Below, in pieces: positions 25,596-36,807 of a stretch of DNA of 64,000 bases. Under the pieces are notes generated by a model that had not been told where the DNA came from, searched no databases, and saw only the letters and a program-made list of their open reading frames with translations. Source of the stretch: Cochliopodium minus. Its lineage: Eukaryota > Discosea > Himatismenida > Cochliopodiidae. The position numbers and the translations under genes were made by a program. The DNA lies in the NCBI GenBank assembly GCA_024220525.1, contig JAMYWO010000075.1:22738-86737 (forward strand), given 5' to 3'. Within the stretch, counting starts at the first letter, position 1. Each line of letters begins with the position of its first letter.

Positions 25596-28500
25596 TCATT
25601 TATTCATTGTTTTTGAATCCATCTCATTTCCTATTGCTTCGAGAATTTTGTTCTGATCTCTTCTTTTTTTCCAAAGTAAGAAGTAAATAATAAGGATTAC
25701 TAAAATCGAAATTCCAAAAGCTCCAAGAACAAGTCTTTACAAAAATAAATGAAATAAATCAAAAATAACTTATTTATTTTAATTACCCTAATATCAATCC
25801 TCCAGAAAATCCTTTTTAAAAACAATTGATTAATTTCTAAAAAAAAAAATTGATCAAAATAAACTACCACATTTTGAATTAACAGAGGAAGAAAAAGTAA
25901 CTGAAAGTGTTCCTTGTTTATTATTAATGGTTGGAGTGATTTTATCACATTTATTGTTTTTGTAAGTTGGTTTTACAACAAATTGATTAGACTGTATGTT
26001 TACTTCCTTCTCAATATTTCTTTTACTATTACAAGACAAGCTGTCATTATAATAAACTAAAACAATTGTCCTAGTTCCGCTTTTAGGTCTTTCAAAAAAA
26101 ACTAAATTAATTTCTCCATTAAGTTTTAAACATCCAGTAATATTGAGTGCTCCTTTGTTAATTTTTTTTTTAATGAATAATAAATACTTTATTAATTTTT
26201 TTTTTTTTACCTATGTTATCTTCATTTGTGAAGCTATTAACAACTATTTCCAGAGAAGAACCTGATTGTTGATCAAAATTTCCAAAGATAGTAATTGAAG
26301 CTTGATACAATGTAAGAACAGAGCCTTGAGAACTAATGACATTGGATTGTATAACTTGATTTGTTTGATTGAGATTTATTTTTTCTAAAATAACTAGACT
26401 AGTATTCTGATTGGTGGGAATGAAAGAGTAACCCCATTTATTGTTTTTGACCAAACAAGAAATATTGTATTGACTTTCATCAACATTAAATCCTTTTATT
26501 TTTAAAAAGTTAACTTCTTTTTTCTTTTTTCTTTTTTTTTTTAAAAAAAAATTTTGGTGATATTTTACCTTGAGTACCGCAATTTTCACAAAAAGGAACG
26601 TTGTATAAACAAGAAGAAGGAGAAGTGGTCGAAATAGTAATCGAAGGAGTTGTAGAAGGGAGGATTGTCGTTGGAGAAACAGTAGAGGCAAATGGTGTTG
26701 TTGGTAACGATGTTGTTGGCAGAGAATCTGTTGGTATTTGTGTCGTGAAATAAGTTGAAGAAGGAGGTGTTGTTGGAAGGATAGTTTGACAACAAGAGCA
26801 ACCTCCAAAATAATAAGGGTTTTCTAAATAAATAACCAAATTAAAATAAAAATAATTAATTTGAATCAAAAATAAAAAAAATTCTTTTTATTTAAATTAA
26901 ATAAATAAATTAAAAAACTTTTTTACGTATTATTAATTTGTCTCCTGCCCAAATATTATTATTGAAATTATTGATAATGGTAAGGTAAAGATCCTCACAA
27001 CTTTTTCCATAGGAAGCATTAGTCGCCTTAGATGGAGGCCCATTAAAAGAAGAGTAATTGCTCGTCACATTATTAAAAAATACATTTTCAAATTTTATAT
27101 ATCCGTTAGTTATTGAACCCACTGTCGAACCAGTAACATCGTCAGTGATAAAATAATTGACAGAATATGTATCTCTAATGGTCAAGTTGGAAGTCCCTTT
27201 TTTTTCCAAAATTATTTTAAATTGTTTTTAAATTTTTCTTTTTTAAGTTTAATTTTCAATATTTTTTAAATTTTCTTTTTTAATTTTTCATTTTTACCAT
27301 AATAATCTCCGATAATTCCCCCTACCTGACAGAAACCACTCAAATTTGCTTTTGAATAAGAATTTTCAATTAAATGGTTTTCATCGGTATTTCTAATTAA
27401 AAAAGAAATTAGTAAATTAATTAAAATTATTGAATTAAATTAAAAATTAAAAATAAAAAAAATACTAAAAATAATAAAAATAAAAAAATAAAAAAAAATA
27501 AAAAAAAATCGTTACGGATTATATTTTCCTACTATTCCCCCTATTCTAGCTTCTTGCCCAATTATAGAAATAGATGATTCAACATACACTTGAATTAATT
27601 TTATGCTATCAGCATAACCAACAATTCCTCCAATGTTACACTTTCCTTTTATTACCCCATTAGTCATCCCACTTTTTGAAATGATTCCTGAGTTGACATT
27701 CGTTCTTCCAACAATACCGCCTAAATAAAATTTTAAATATTAAAATTAAAAAAAAAATAGTTTTAATTGAAAAATAATTGAAATTTAAAATTGTAAAAAA
27801 TTTTTATTTTATTTAGTATCAAACTTTACCAACTTCTGAACTTCCTGACAAAACTGTTAAATCTGGGCGTGAAGGAAATCCAATGAAGTGACAATTTGTT
27901 ACATTAACGTAATTTCCCGCTGATCTAATTTAAAATGAAGTTAAAAAATGAATGAATTTATTTAAATTAATAATAAATTTATAATTTTATAATTAGACAT
28001 GTCCAAATGTTACAACTTTGTTAGCGGATATAATATTTTTACTAACAAAATTTAAACTGTTGTAATATTTTTGGACATCCCTATTTTATAATTTATAAAT
28101 TTTTATTAAATTACCCTATAAATCCACCCACTTGATTCGAGAAAGGTGCTTCAATTATTGTATTTTGGATTGTAGAATTATTGATAGTACAACCAATGCA
28201 ATTTCCTATCAATCCTCCCACATTGTTTCCTGCAGTGACATTAATTACATTTGATATCGATTGATCTGATGTTTTCACCATTATCCCATCTATTGAACAA
28301 TTTCTGCAACTAACGAACAATATGGCAGAGGATCCATCGGATGTCACATTTATGTTGTTAATAATTAAATTCTTTACTATTGCATTTGTTCCATTCATGA
28401 ATAATGCACCCCCCAATTCCCTTGTAATTCTCAAATCATTTATATTAAACCCTTGGCCATCAAACGTCCCTTTTTAAATATATGCTCAAAATTTTCAATT

Positions 28501-28978
28501 ATTTATTTAATGGAAAGGAAGAAAATGTGAATAAAATTGAAATTCATTTGATAATCTATTTAAAGGAATGCATATAATTTTGATACCATTTCATTATCAA
28601 AATATTTATATATAGTATTATTTAAAAAAATAAATATTCAAAGTGATTCTTTTTGATCTTTAAATCTATTATATCATCAACAATAGATTAAGAAGATCCA
28701 AATTTTATTGAAAATTAATAATTAAGAAAAGAAATTTCATTTTAAACGATGAAATATTTTATATTTGTAAACAAATTACCATTGAAATTCAGATATGGAT
28801 CAATTCCAGCTATTGAGTTTGAACAATCTATTGAATTGTTGAGTAAAAAATTTCCAGGAGTATTTGATTGGAAATAATTCCTGAGGTTATCGCATGAATA
28901 GATTGTATTTTCATGGGAATCAGAAATAATCAGAAAAAAGAAAAATATTTTAAAAGGAATTGACAATAGAATTCTCAT
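25596..28978 (-). CDS. Type-I membrane protein with GLUG-type repeats and mucin-like stalk
   Basis: The gene starts MRILLSIPFKIFFFFLIISDS, a signal peptide. After a 310-bp intron (28470-28779) comes GTFDGQGFNINDLRI, then repeated GG(L/F/I)(I/V)G units (NVGGLIGNCIGC, QVGGFIG, IGGIVGYADS, RIGGIVGKYNP), the GLUG pattern found in bacterial and protist surface proteins. Next follows a Thr/Ser/Pro stalk (about 26,590-26,790, TTPPSSTYFTTQIPTDSLPT), a cysteine pair region (CLYNVPFCENC), a further beta-rich domain, one membrane helix (GGLILGLVLGAFGISILVIL) and a short basic tail (LLWKKRRDQNK) ending MDSKTMNK. About ten introns; total near 800 residues. The likely role is cell-surface adhesion or recognition. 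One intron contains the second copy of the 90-bp element. Confidence 0.8.
27994..28083 (+). mobile_element. 90-bp inverted-repeat element (MITE-like), copy 2
   Basis: Same length and orientation as the copy at 6900, with only four differences, all A/T exchanges in the centre. It is flanked by a different 9-bp direct repeat, TTTTATAAT, at 27985-27993 and 28084-28092, which shows an independent insertion. It lies in the intron 27925-28114 of the GLUG-type gene, antisense to that gene. Removing it plus one target copy leaves a 91-bp intron. Confidence 0.88.
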
Positions 28979-29114
28979 TTTTTTTTCTTCTTCAGAATTT
29001 TAAACCTAAAATCTATTTTTGTGAACAATTTTTAACTGACATATAATTCAATCAAAAAAAAAAATGTTCCCGAAAAAGATTTAATTTCTCTTAAAAAAAA
29101 ATATATATAAAAAA

Positions 29115-30984
29115 ATGGAAGAGAACAATGATTTGAATATCTTTGACAATTTTAGAAATAATGGAACTGATAGAAAGTTTTGGAAAGAAGATAAACCTCT
29201 ATCCATCAAATATGACAAAACTCTCAATGAGAAGGAAGAGATGTTCGAGGAATATCTGAAGACCTATTCCAAAGACAAGATACCCATCCCCAAACAATTG
29301 GAAAATGAATTGGAATGGATAGAATGGGATGAAAAGAAACAAGATAGGGTAAATCCAATAAAAGGGCTAATATATTTCAAACAATAGAAGATTACATAAA
29401 CTGATTATGAGAGTAAATATCTAATATCTCAAGATTTATAGCATTCACTTCTTTGTATAAATTATAAAAAAAACATATTAGGTGATAATCAATAAATTAT
29501 TCTCAAATTATTGACATCAATTCATTATCAAAAATAGAATTATAATCATTCATGTCAATAAGCAATATAAAAAAAATTAAAAATAAAAAATATAAAAAAA
29601 AATTTAATTTCGTTGTAAAGGATTACATAGACGAGATTTTCGAACTGGCTCGGACGGAAAGTGTGGGATATTTCGGGATAGAGGACAAAGAGTTTTTCTT
29701 GTGGACAATAACAACCAACAGACCCAAATCCTTTCCAAACAGAGAAAATTGGGTAAAAAAAATATATGATTCAAATAAAAAATTTAACTAAAAAAAAATT
29801 AAAAGTAAAAAATTTTTAATTGATAAAAATATCTTTTGAAATTAAAAAAATTTTATCAATAATTTTAAAATTACTACAAAAAAGGTAGCTTTGAAAAGTA
29901 AGAAAGCCCAAAAGATGATAGGATTTGTTTGTTGTAGAACTACCACCATCAAACTTCCAGAAGATAGTGAAGATATCCCCGCAGCAGAAGCGAGAGCACT
30001 CTTCGTACATCCAAATTGGAGGAAGTTTGGAATAGCCGCCTTGTTAGTTGCGGAAATAGACAGGAACATTCGTAGATACCGAATTGGTAACTATGGAATT
30101 TTTACTGTCTCTTTCCCCATAATGATTCCTGTCACAAAAGCAAAGTATTACAAAAGAGGTATTTTATTATTTACAAAAAAATGATTCTTTTAAAAACTTT
30201 ATTAGTTTTTTTAATTTAATTTATTTTAAATAAAAGTTTTTTCACTATTTTTCTCCTTTAATTTTTTTTTTTAGCACTGAATTTGCCCAGGTTGTTAGAA
30301 CATAATTTATGGCAAATTTCTTCATCCTCAACCATTACAAGGGAACTCTACAAATTCTCTTTCTTAAAAGAGAAACAATATCTAAATAACAACAATGATA
30401 ACAAAATAGACAATAAAATAATTGAAAATAAAGGAAATAAAAGCAATGATGAATCCAAATTTTTCGTAGAATTAAAAAATTATAATTTTAGAAAAATGGA
30501 AAAAGGAGATGTGAAAATAGTGATGAAACTTTTGAACGAATCTCAAAGAAAGTTCGAGATGTATCACTTTTTTGATGATTTGGAGTTTTCTTACTATTTT
30601 TTAAATGGAGAGCATGATTACATGCATTCTTTTGTTGTTGAAAATAAAGACAAAAAAATAGTCGGTTTCACAAGTTATTATTTTCTTAGCGGGAACTTTC
30701 AAAATGTTAGAGATAAAAAATATAACAAAATTAATGCTGCTTGGAACTTTTATAACTTTGTTTGTGATGACTTTTCTTATGACAAACTCATTTATTTTAG
30801 TTTGTTGGATGCCAAGAAGATAGGTGCGGATATTTACATGATGTTGGACATTGGGGAAAGTCACAAAGCTTTGCTTTCTCCCCATCTTCATTTCGAGCCT
30901 TCAGATGAACAACTAAATTACTTTGTTTATAATTGGAGATGTAAAAAGATTGGCAACAATGATATTTCCATTAATTTTTTGTGA
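29115..30984 (+). CDS. NMT: Glycylpeptide N-tetradecanoyltransferase (N-myristoyltransferase)
   Basis: The product of about 430-450 residues follows NMT order: FWKEDKP near the N terminus (family FWxTQP), IPKQLENELEWIEWD, then YIDEIFELARTE...EFFLWTI (family NYVEDD...FLxWAL), MIGFVCCR, ALFVHPNWRKFGIAALLVAEI (the acyl-CoA-binding strand-helix), YYKRALNLPRLLE, TITRELYKFSFLKEKQ, and a C-terminal half ending VYNWRCKKIG. It transfers myristate from myristoyl-CoA to N-terminal glycines in the cytosol. Exon 1 ends at about 29350. The region 29351-29630 is hard to splice; the best reading is a 21-nt exon (IYSIHFF, about 29439-29459) before the exon at 29631. Other joins are clear (29755/29885 and 30160/30275). 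It is divergent from known NMTs, with an Asn/Lys-rich insert near 30,390-30,460. It starts 136 bp from the divergent GLUG-type gene. Confidence 0.82.
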
Positions 30985-31055
30985 AAAAAAATAAAAAATG
31001 AAAAACTTTTTTTTATTTAAAAATAATTTAATAAATTATATACATTTTTTTGTTA

Positions 31056-34000
31056 TTATTTGTTATAAGTTTTTTTGTCTTTGTTCATTTTCCTTTTCAT
31101 TGCATTCATTCTGGATTCAAGTTTTGCTTTTTTGTGAGAAGTGGAATAGTCCAACTCAATGAAAGAAGAGATTTTGATTCTTTTCTCAGAACAAGTGACC
31201 AACAAACATTCATCAGAAACCATTTTGGTGATTCCATTTGAATGAAAAGTGTGGGAGACTGATTTGTTTTGTCTAATAGGATCTGGATCATCCCAAGTTT
31301 TCCAACAATAAACATGACTAGTACTTCCTGAAGTCATAAGTCTGTTATTGTATAAATCTAAAACAAAAAAAATGTCAATTTTTTATTCTCATTTCATTTA
31401 ATTGTAATTTGTTTACCAACTGTTGTTACACTCCCTTTCTTTTGGTTTAAAGTAGCAACAGGAGAAACTGAAAATTTTCCTTCTTCAAATTTTCTAATGT
31501 CCAAAACATTGATGTATCCTTCATTACTTCCAACAACAAGATTGTTTCCTTCAACTAATAAAATTATGGGATAATTTAAAAAAATTGAAAAAAAAAAATG
31601 GTTTACCTGCTATTGAACGAATGATAGAGTTATAATTTAATTTATGAGCAAATCCTCTATTATGTACTGGTTTTCTTCTATCCCAGAGTTTAACTGAAAA
31701 TTTTTTAATTTTTAATTGTAATGTGGTTGTATTTAATAAATAAAAAATAGAGTACCAGTTTTATCCCAACTTCCACTAAAGAACATGTTTTCATCTTTGG
31801 AACCATTATACCCTTTGTAAAAAATAAAAATTAATTGTTTTCATTACAAAAATTATTTACCATTCCAAAAACACACACAAGAAACGGAATCAGAGTGAGC
31901 GCTCTCTATTTTTTCTTCAACACTAAAAGTTTGGAAATTAGTGATTGATATTGCATTATCGTGAGAACTTGTGACACATTTTGTATCTCCCATAATTATT
32001 CTTGTTGGCTGAATGAAAAAAATTTTTAAAACAAAATAATCAATAAAAATTTTAATAATAAATTAAAAATTTGAAATATAAAGTAAAAAAATTTTAAAAA
32101 TAAATTAAAAGTTGGTGATAAAAAGTATAAAAAATTTTTTACTTCAAAATTATGGATTTTGGAGAATTTGTGGATCAATTTTCCAGTGGAGAAGTTCCAT
32201 ATTTTCATGAACAAATCACAAGAGCCAGATATAATGAACCTTTCATCACTGGCAGTTGTAGTGATTGGACCTAAATAATTAAAAAAAAAATAAAAAAAAA
32301 TACATTCTAAAAGTTTAATTTCTATTATTAATTTGACAAATTTAAAAAATTTTTTAATAAAAAACTGAACAAATTAATTTTTTTTGTTTGTTTATTTTTA
32401 CCATCATGAGCAGTATTGATCATATAGTTTTCTACGGTTCCCTTTCCGTTTCCGACAATTTCTACATTATAAATTTGAGAACCACAAGAGTAGACCAAGT
32501 TGCTTTTGGGATGGGAGTAAACCAAATTGATGTCTGCTATTGTTTCTGCTTTCTTTTCTCTTTTCACCAGTTCCAATCTTGATTTCTGGTAGTTTCTTCT
32601 TGCTATGTAACCATATTTCGCACCATACTTTTTCTTGATTTAAAATATATAAATTAAAAAAATAAAAATAAAAATAAAAAAAAAAAAAATAAAAATAAAA
32701 AATAAAAAAATAAATAAATAAATATAAAAATATAAAAACAAAATAAAAAATAAAAATCAAAAATAAAAATCAAAATGTAAAAATAAAAATAAATAAATAA
32801 ATAATAAAAATGTACAAAATATAAAATAAAATTATAAAAATAAATATAAATGAAAATTTTTACATGTCTTCTGTGTAGATGTTGTAACCAAACTTGGACT
32901 TGAAAAAATTGTTCCAGAAAAAATCGTTTTGTTGATAGATTCGGAGAAGGGATGGCAAGTGTTCATGAAATGCATCACATCCAACTCTTCTTCCAAATTA
33001 CAAGCGACTCTATTATGAATAAGTTTCCTTCAAAAAAAAAAATTAGTAAAAAATAAATAAATATTAAACAATAAACATAAATAATATAATTAAAAAATAA
33101 AAATGAACAATAAACATAATAATTTTTAACAATAAAAAAATTCACAAATTTATTTACCCCAATCTGTAAAAATCACTGTTTTGTTGTTCTCTTTCTTATT
33201 TCTCGAGCTACTCTTTCTTCCTTTTCTAAAAAAATGTAATTAAAAATTTACTCGACAAAGAAATTTGGAAAAAGAAAGATACCCCTGTCAAAGAAATTCA
33301 AGGAAAAATCTTTTATTGTCTACCACTTCGTAATGAAAACCAAAATTTCCACATCCTTTTTTGGAAAAATAAATTAAAAATAAATAAATAAGTCAAAAGA
33401 AAAATTAAAAATAAAATCAAAAATTAAAATTTTAAATTTTTTTATACCACAAACGCAGTAATCGTTTCCAAAGTTGGCGGATATTGATGTGTTTTTGTAC
33501 TTTAAAGATACAGTAGGATAAAGAATCATGTTGGCTGGAATATCTGTGAAAGCAACTCCCAATTCTTCTCCATTTTTCGTGTATGACATTTTTCCTGAAA
33601 AATAATAAAAAATCAAATAAAAATAAAATATAAAAAATAAAAATCAAAAAGAAATGAAAAACTTACCTTCTTTTCTATTAACCCATACACCCACAAAATC
33701 TTTCTTTTTTAATTTTTCACCATATTTTTTCCATTGTGAATTGTTTCCAACTGAACCTGTGTAGCTGTGTTAATTGTTCAAAAAAGTTAAAAAATGTTGT
33801 TTTAGCGGATATTTTTTTCACGTCAACAAAAAAAAAACAAGTTTTTACCTGTCCATTGCCCATGACTTTGGTGTTCCTCCTAATTCGAAATATTGATCTT
33901 TTTGCATGAAATTCTGTTTCAAATCTTGTTCTGAACAAACTCCAATCAAAATTCCTCCTTAAAAAAAAAAGCAAAATATAAAATTAAATCAATATTTTGT

Positions 34001-34327
34001 TTGGGGGAAAAGAATTCACCTGTCTTTTGGACATATATTTCGAAATATTGTTGATAATCATTTTCTGTATAGTTTGGCAAAATGAAAGGAATCGCAAATG
34101 CCGATCCTATAGTGTTTTCTGAATAAATTTGATATCAAAATTTGTAATGATAGCTGAAAAGAATGATATCCAATTAATTTGATTTACCTGTTTGTTTTCT
34201 AACAAATTTTTTATTTTCATTGATTTTTTAAAATTTAACGCTAAAATTTTTAATAAGATATTTACATTGTTTTTCCCAAATCCATTATCTCAATGAATGA
34301 GGATGATATTAATTGTGGATCAAACAT
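31056..34327 (-). CDS. SPRY / F-box-like / WD40 protein
   Basis: Start MFDPQLISSSFIEIMD at 34327. A SPRY domain follows across four exons: NTIGSAFAIPFILPNYTEND, GGILIGVCSE, KSWAMDS, KDFVGVWVNRKEG, KMSYTKNGEELGVAFTDIP, LYPTVSLKYKN, ISANFG. The middle (33,340-32,870) has LPSLLRIYQQNDFFWNNFF, which resembles the end of an F-box. The rest is WD40: NLVYSHPKSNLVYSCGSQIY, RFIISGSCDLFMKIWNFST, VTSSHDNAISI, FFSGSWDKTVKLWDRR, LVVGSNEGYINVLDIR, MTSGSTSHVYCWKTWDD, ending in a basic tail. This order suggests a substrate adaptor of a cullin-RING ligase. I could not make all central exons agree: a TGA sits in the best frame near 33297, and the F-box-to-WD40 join is off by one. That is either an unusual splice, a sequence error or real damage. 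Confidence 0.7.
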
Positions 34328-34379
34328 TTTATTTTTATTTTTTTTTAAATTATTATGAAAAAGAAATTTTCTTTTAAAC

Positions 34380-34430
34380 AATGATTAGAGATATCTTTTT
34401 ATCTAAAGAGATATCTCTAACTAAATCATT
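34380..34430. repeat. Imperfect hairpin in divergent promoter region
   Basis: AATGATTAGAGATATCTTTT pairs with AAAGAGATATCTC followed by an offset AAATCATT. It lies 50 bp upstream of the SPRY/WD40 gene start, in the 427-bp spacer shared with ATP23. AGATATCT is itself palindromic. It could be a cis-regulatory or structured element, or a decayed inverted-repeat transposon. No other copy was noticed. Confidence 0.6.
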
Positions 34431-34656
34431 TTTTTAAATTAGAATAAATGAAGAATAAATAAATTTTTAAAAAAAAAACAATATTTCAGTTTATAACAAA
34501 ACATTTGAGTTTTCATGTTAAAGATTTTAGAAATTGAAAGTGTTTGAGGATTACTTATTAAATGGATTTGAAACAATCTAAACATCATAAATCTTCAAGA
34601 CGAATAAAATTCAAAAATCTTTCAGGATTGGAAAAGTTTTAAACTTTGTTTCTTTC

Positions 34657-34710
34657 TTTTGACCAAAACAACAGACTTTTTAATTTTTCAGATTGTTCTT
34701 TTGGTCAAAA
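34657..34710. repeat. Hairpin with 17-bp arms upstream of ATP23-like gene
   Basis: Arms TTTTGACCAAAACAACA (34657-34673) and TGTTCTTTTGGTCAAAA (34694-34710) pair with one mismatch around a 20-nt loop. The right arm ends 44 bp before the ATG at 34755. In this A/T-rich DNA the GACC/GGTC core makes chance pairing less likely. Possible binding site for a dimeric regulator, or a 5'-UTR structure. Confidence 0.65.
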
Positions 34711-34754
34711 TCATATCAAATGAATTTTTAAACTTTAAATAAAAAAAAAAAAAA

Positions 34755-35686
34755 ATGGCAGAAATGCAAGATTTTGATCACATTCCTGGTGCATCATATT
34801 TAAATAGACCAATGTTCAAATCAGAATTCATATGCCAACAAAAAATCAGAAAATTGCAAAAAGATCAACTTTTCTCCTATTTCGATGGAAAGATCAAAGA
34901 GAAAGAGTATCATCATTCCATTCCATCAATTCATAATTTAGTCACATTAATATAAATTTTAGAAACTATAAAATAATATCTTTATTATGGATGATATTGT
35001 TATTATAGAAAATCCAATCTTATATTCAATTCATTTTTATTGTTTATTAACAAAATATATAATTTTTTTCTTCCAATCAAGAAAGACTATCAATTATACT
35101 TGCTCTGATACATTCAACGATTCATTGGCATCTTTTAATCTAGATACGAATGAAATAATAATAAACTGGAGATCTGTGAAGAACGAAATAGAATTGTATA
35201 TCAATCTCAAACATGAATTGATACATGCTTATGATGTAAGGAAAAAATAATCAATAATTTTAAATTCATTGGTTTAATGTACTCATAATTAAATGATATC
35301 ATTATAATCTCAATTCAAAACATATCCATTCATTATATTAAAGCATCTTGTCAATCAAATAAATATATTTTTTTTTTTTTGTTAAGTATATCATCGATGA
35401 ATTGCCTATCAAGACAGATATTGGAGAAGCATCATGTTCAGAGATCAGAGCATCAAAATATTCACATTGTTCATCATTAGAAGGAGAGAAAAAATCAGAA
35501 TGTGTCAAGAAAATGTCAAAGCAATCCATCATGATGTCCTGGGACATTGATGACACGAATGCAAGTAATCTAATCAATCAATGTTTCGATAGATGTTACA
35601 GTAAATCTGATCCCTTTGTACTTCTCAAGCAAAAAATGGAACAAGGAGGTGATTCAATCAATATTGTCAATGATGATCATAAATGA
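34755..35686 (+). CDS. ATP23: ATP23-like mitochondrial inner-membrane metalloprotease
   Basis: The decisive motif is HELIHAYD (35,212-35,235), the HExxH zinc site of the ATP23 family. After one intron (about 35236-35385) come SCSEIRASKYSHC (family ACSEIRAxxxSGxC), then CVKKMSKQSIMMS and the closing INQCFDRCYSKSDPF (family CFxDxxPF). Upstream, NPILYSIHF and INYTCSDTFNDSLASFNLDT match the NP.V and C..C.....GGFD regions loosely; the GG is lost. Length is about 230 residues. ATP23 matures subunit 6 of ATP synthase and helps assemble it in the intermembrane space. Exon 1 starts MAEMQDFDHIPGASY; its 3' join (34,935-34,990) is uncertain. Confidence 0.85.
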
Positions 35687-36257
35687 ATTGCCACATTATC
35701 TATTTTTGTTCAAATCTCTATAAATAATATTTATAATCTCGCCTCTTTTTTTTAAATGTATTGCAATTGATTATATCATTCTTCAACTTATTACATCTAT
35801 CCATTGGATAATCAAATTAGTTATCCATTTATCATCTCATTTTCAATATGATATTATTTAGCTTAATTTTTGTTTAAATCTTCCATAAATAGAAATTGAA
35901 ACTATTCACAATATTCTTTATAAATTCTAATTCCATTCTTGATTTGATCCATTTTTATCTTTCTTCTCAATCTTTTTTTTTTAATTTCTCTTTTTTCAAA
36001 TATAAAAATAAATAAAAAAAAATTTCTATATCAAATCAAAAGAAACAAAGGTAAAGAAATAATCCCTATTTTACTTCAAAAATTCAAATTTATTCCTCTA
36101 TATTTAAATAAATACTCAAATAATTTAATAATCAATTTAAAATATTGGATAAATTATTTTATACAGCATATCCTACAAATATAAATTCCCTATATATTTA
36201 AAATTTAAGACATATTTGTGATATTAATTTTTCTTTTTTAATCGTGTTTATATAGGA
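35687..36257. other. Spacer without supported gene
   Basis: These 571 bp between ATP23 and the next small gene are almost wholly A/T-rich. I see stop codons in every frame, no tRNA-like fold and no repeat shared with other spacers. It should hold the ATP23 polyadenylation region and the promoter or first intron of the next gene. Confidence 0.6.
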
Positions 36258-36566
36258 ATGTCTATTGTTATTGAAATTGGAGATAAAGAAGTTAGCGTAA
36301 ACAATAATGTTGATGAAGGATTGAGAGGAAAGATTTCTGATTCCTTGGTGAGTGCTTGGGATACCAATGTATTGATCCCATGGTCCCAAAATGAAAAGGA
36401 AAAACATTGGGTTGTCAAAGTAAAGGATCTCGTATGTGGTATCAACACCAAAAGAAGAATCCATACCTTGGCAGTAATCACAGATGTAATCAGCAATGAA
36501 GGATATACCTTGATTTCCTCATTCTCCAGATCTGATGGAAGTCACACATTGATCTTTAGAAAATAA
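36258..36566 (+). CDS. Orphan small protein, 102 aa
   Basis: A single uninterrupted reading frame starts MSIVIEIGDKEVSVNNNVDE and ends SDGSHTLIFRK. Codon use is clearly coding, with less A/T than the flanks and none of the poly-A interruptions. Alternating hydrophobic strands (HWVVKVKDLV, IHTLAVITDVI, YTLISSFSR, HTLIFRK) suggest a small beta-sandwich or beta-alpha fold. No signal peptide or membrane helix. I do not recognise a family. A splice acceptor-like TATAG lies two bases before the ATG, so a 5' UTR intron is possible. Confidence 0.7.
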   Translation: MSIVIEIGDKEVSVNNNVDEGLRGKISDSLVSAWDTNVLIPWSQNEKEKHWVVKVKDLVCGINTKRRIHTLAVITDVISNEGYTLISSFSRSDGSHTLIFRK

Positions 36567-36807
36567 ATCAAATTTGAAGAAAAAAAAATAAATATCCCTT
36601 TCAAGGGAGAAAAAATTAAATATATTTTTAAAAATTAGACAAAAATAAAAGTGATTTTGCTTGAATAAAAGATCTTTATTTTGAGACAAAAATGATTTTC
36701 CTTAAAGAAGAGATACTTTTGAATAATTAAAAATAAATTGTTTTTTTTAATTTTTTATTTTTTGAATAAAATAATATATTAAAGACATCCAACAAAAAAA
36801 GGAGAAT

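Noticed and set aside
32467-32830. Phe/Tyr-rich minus frame and long run of (A/T)n
   Set aside because: Low-complexity AT intron of the SPRY/WD40 gene; no coding signature.
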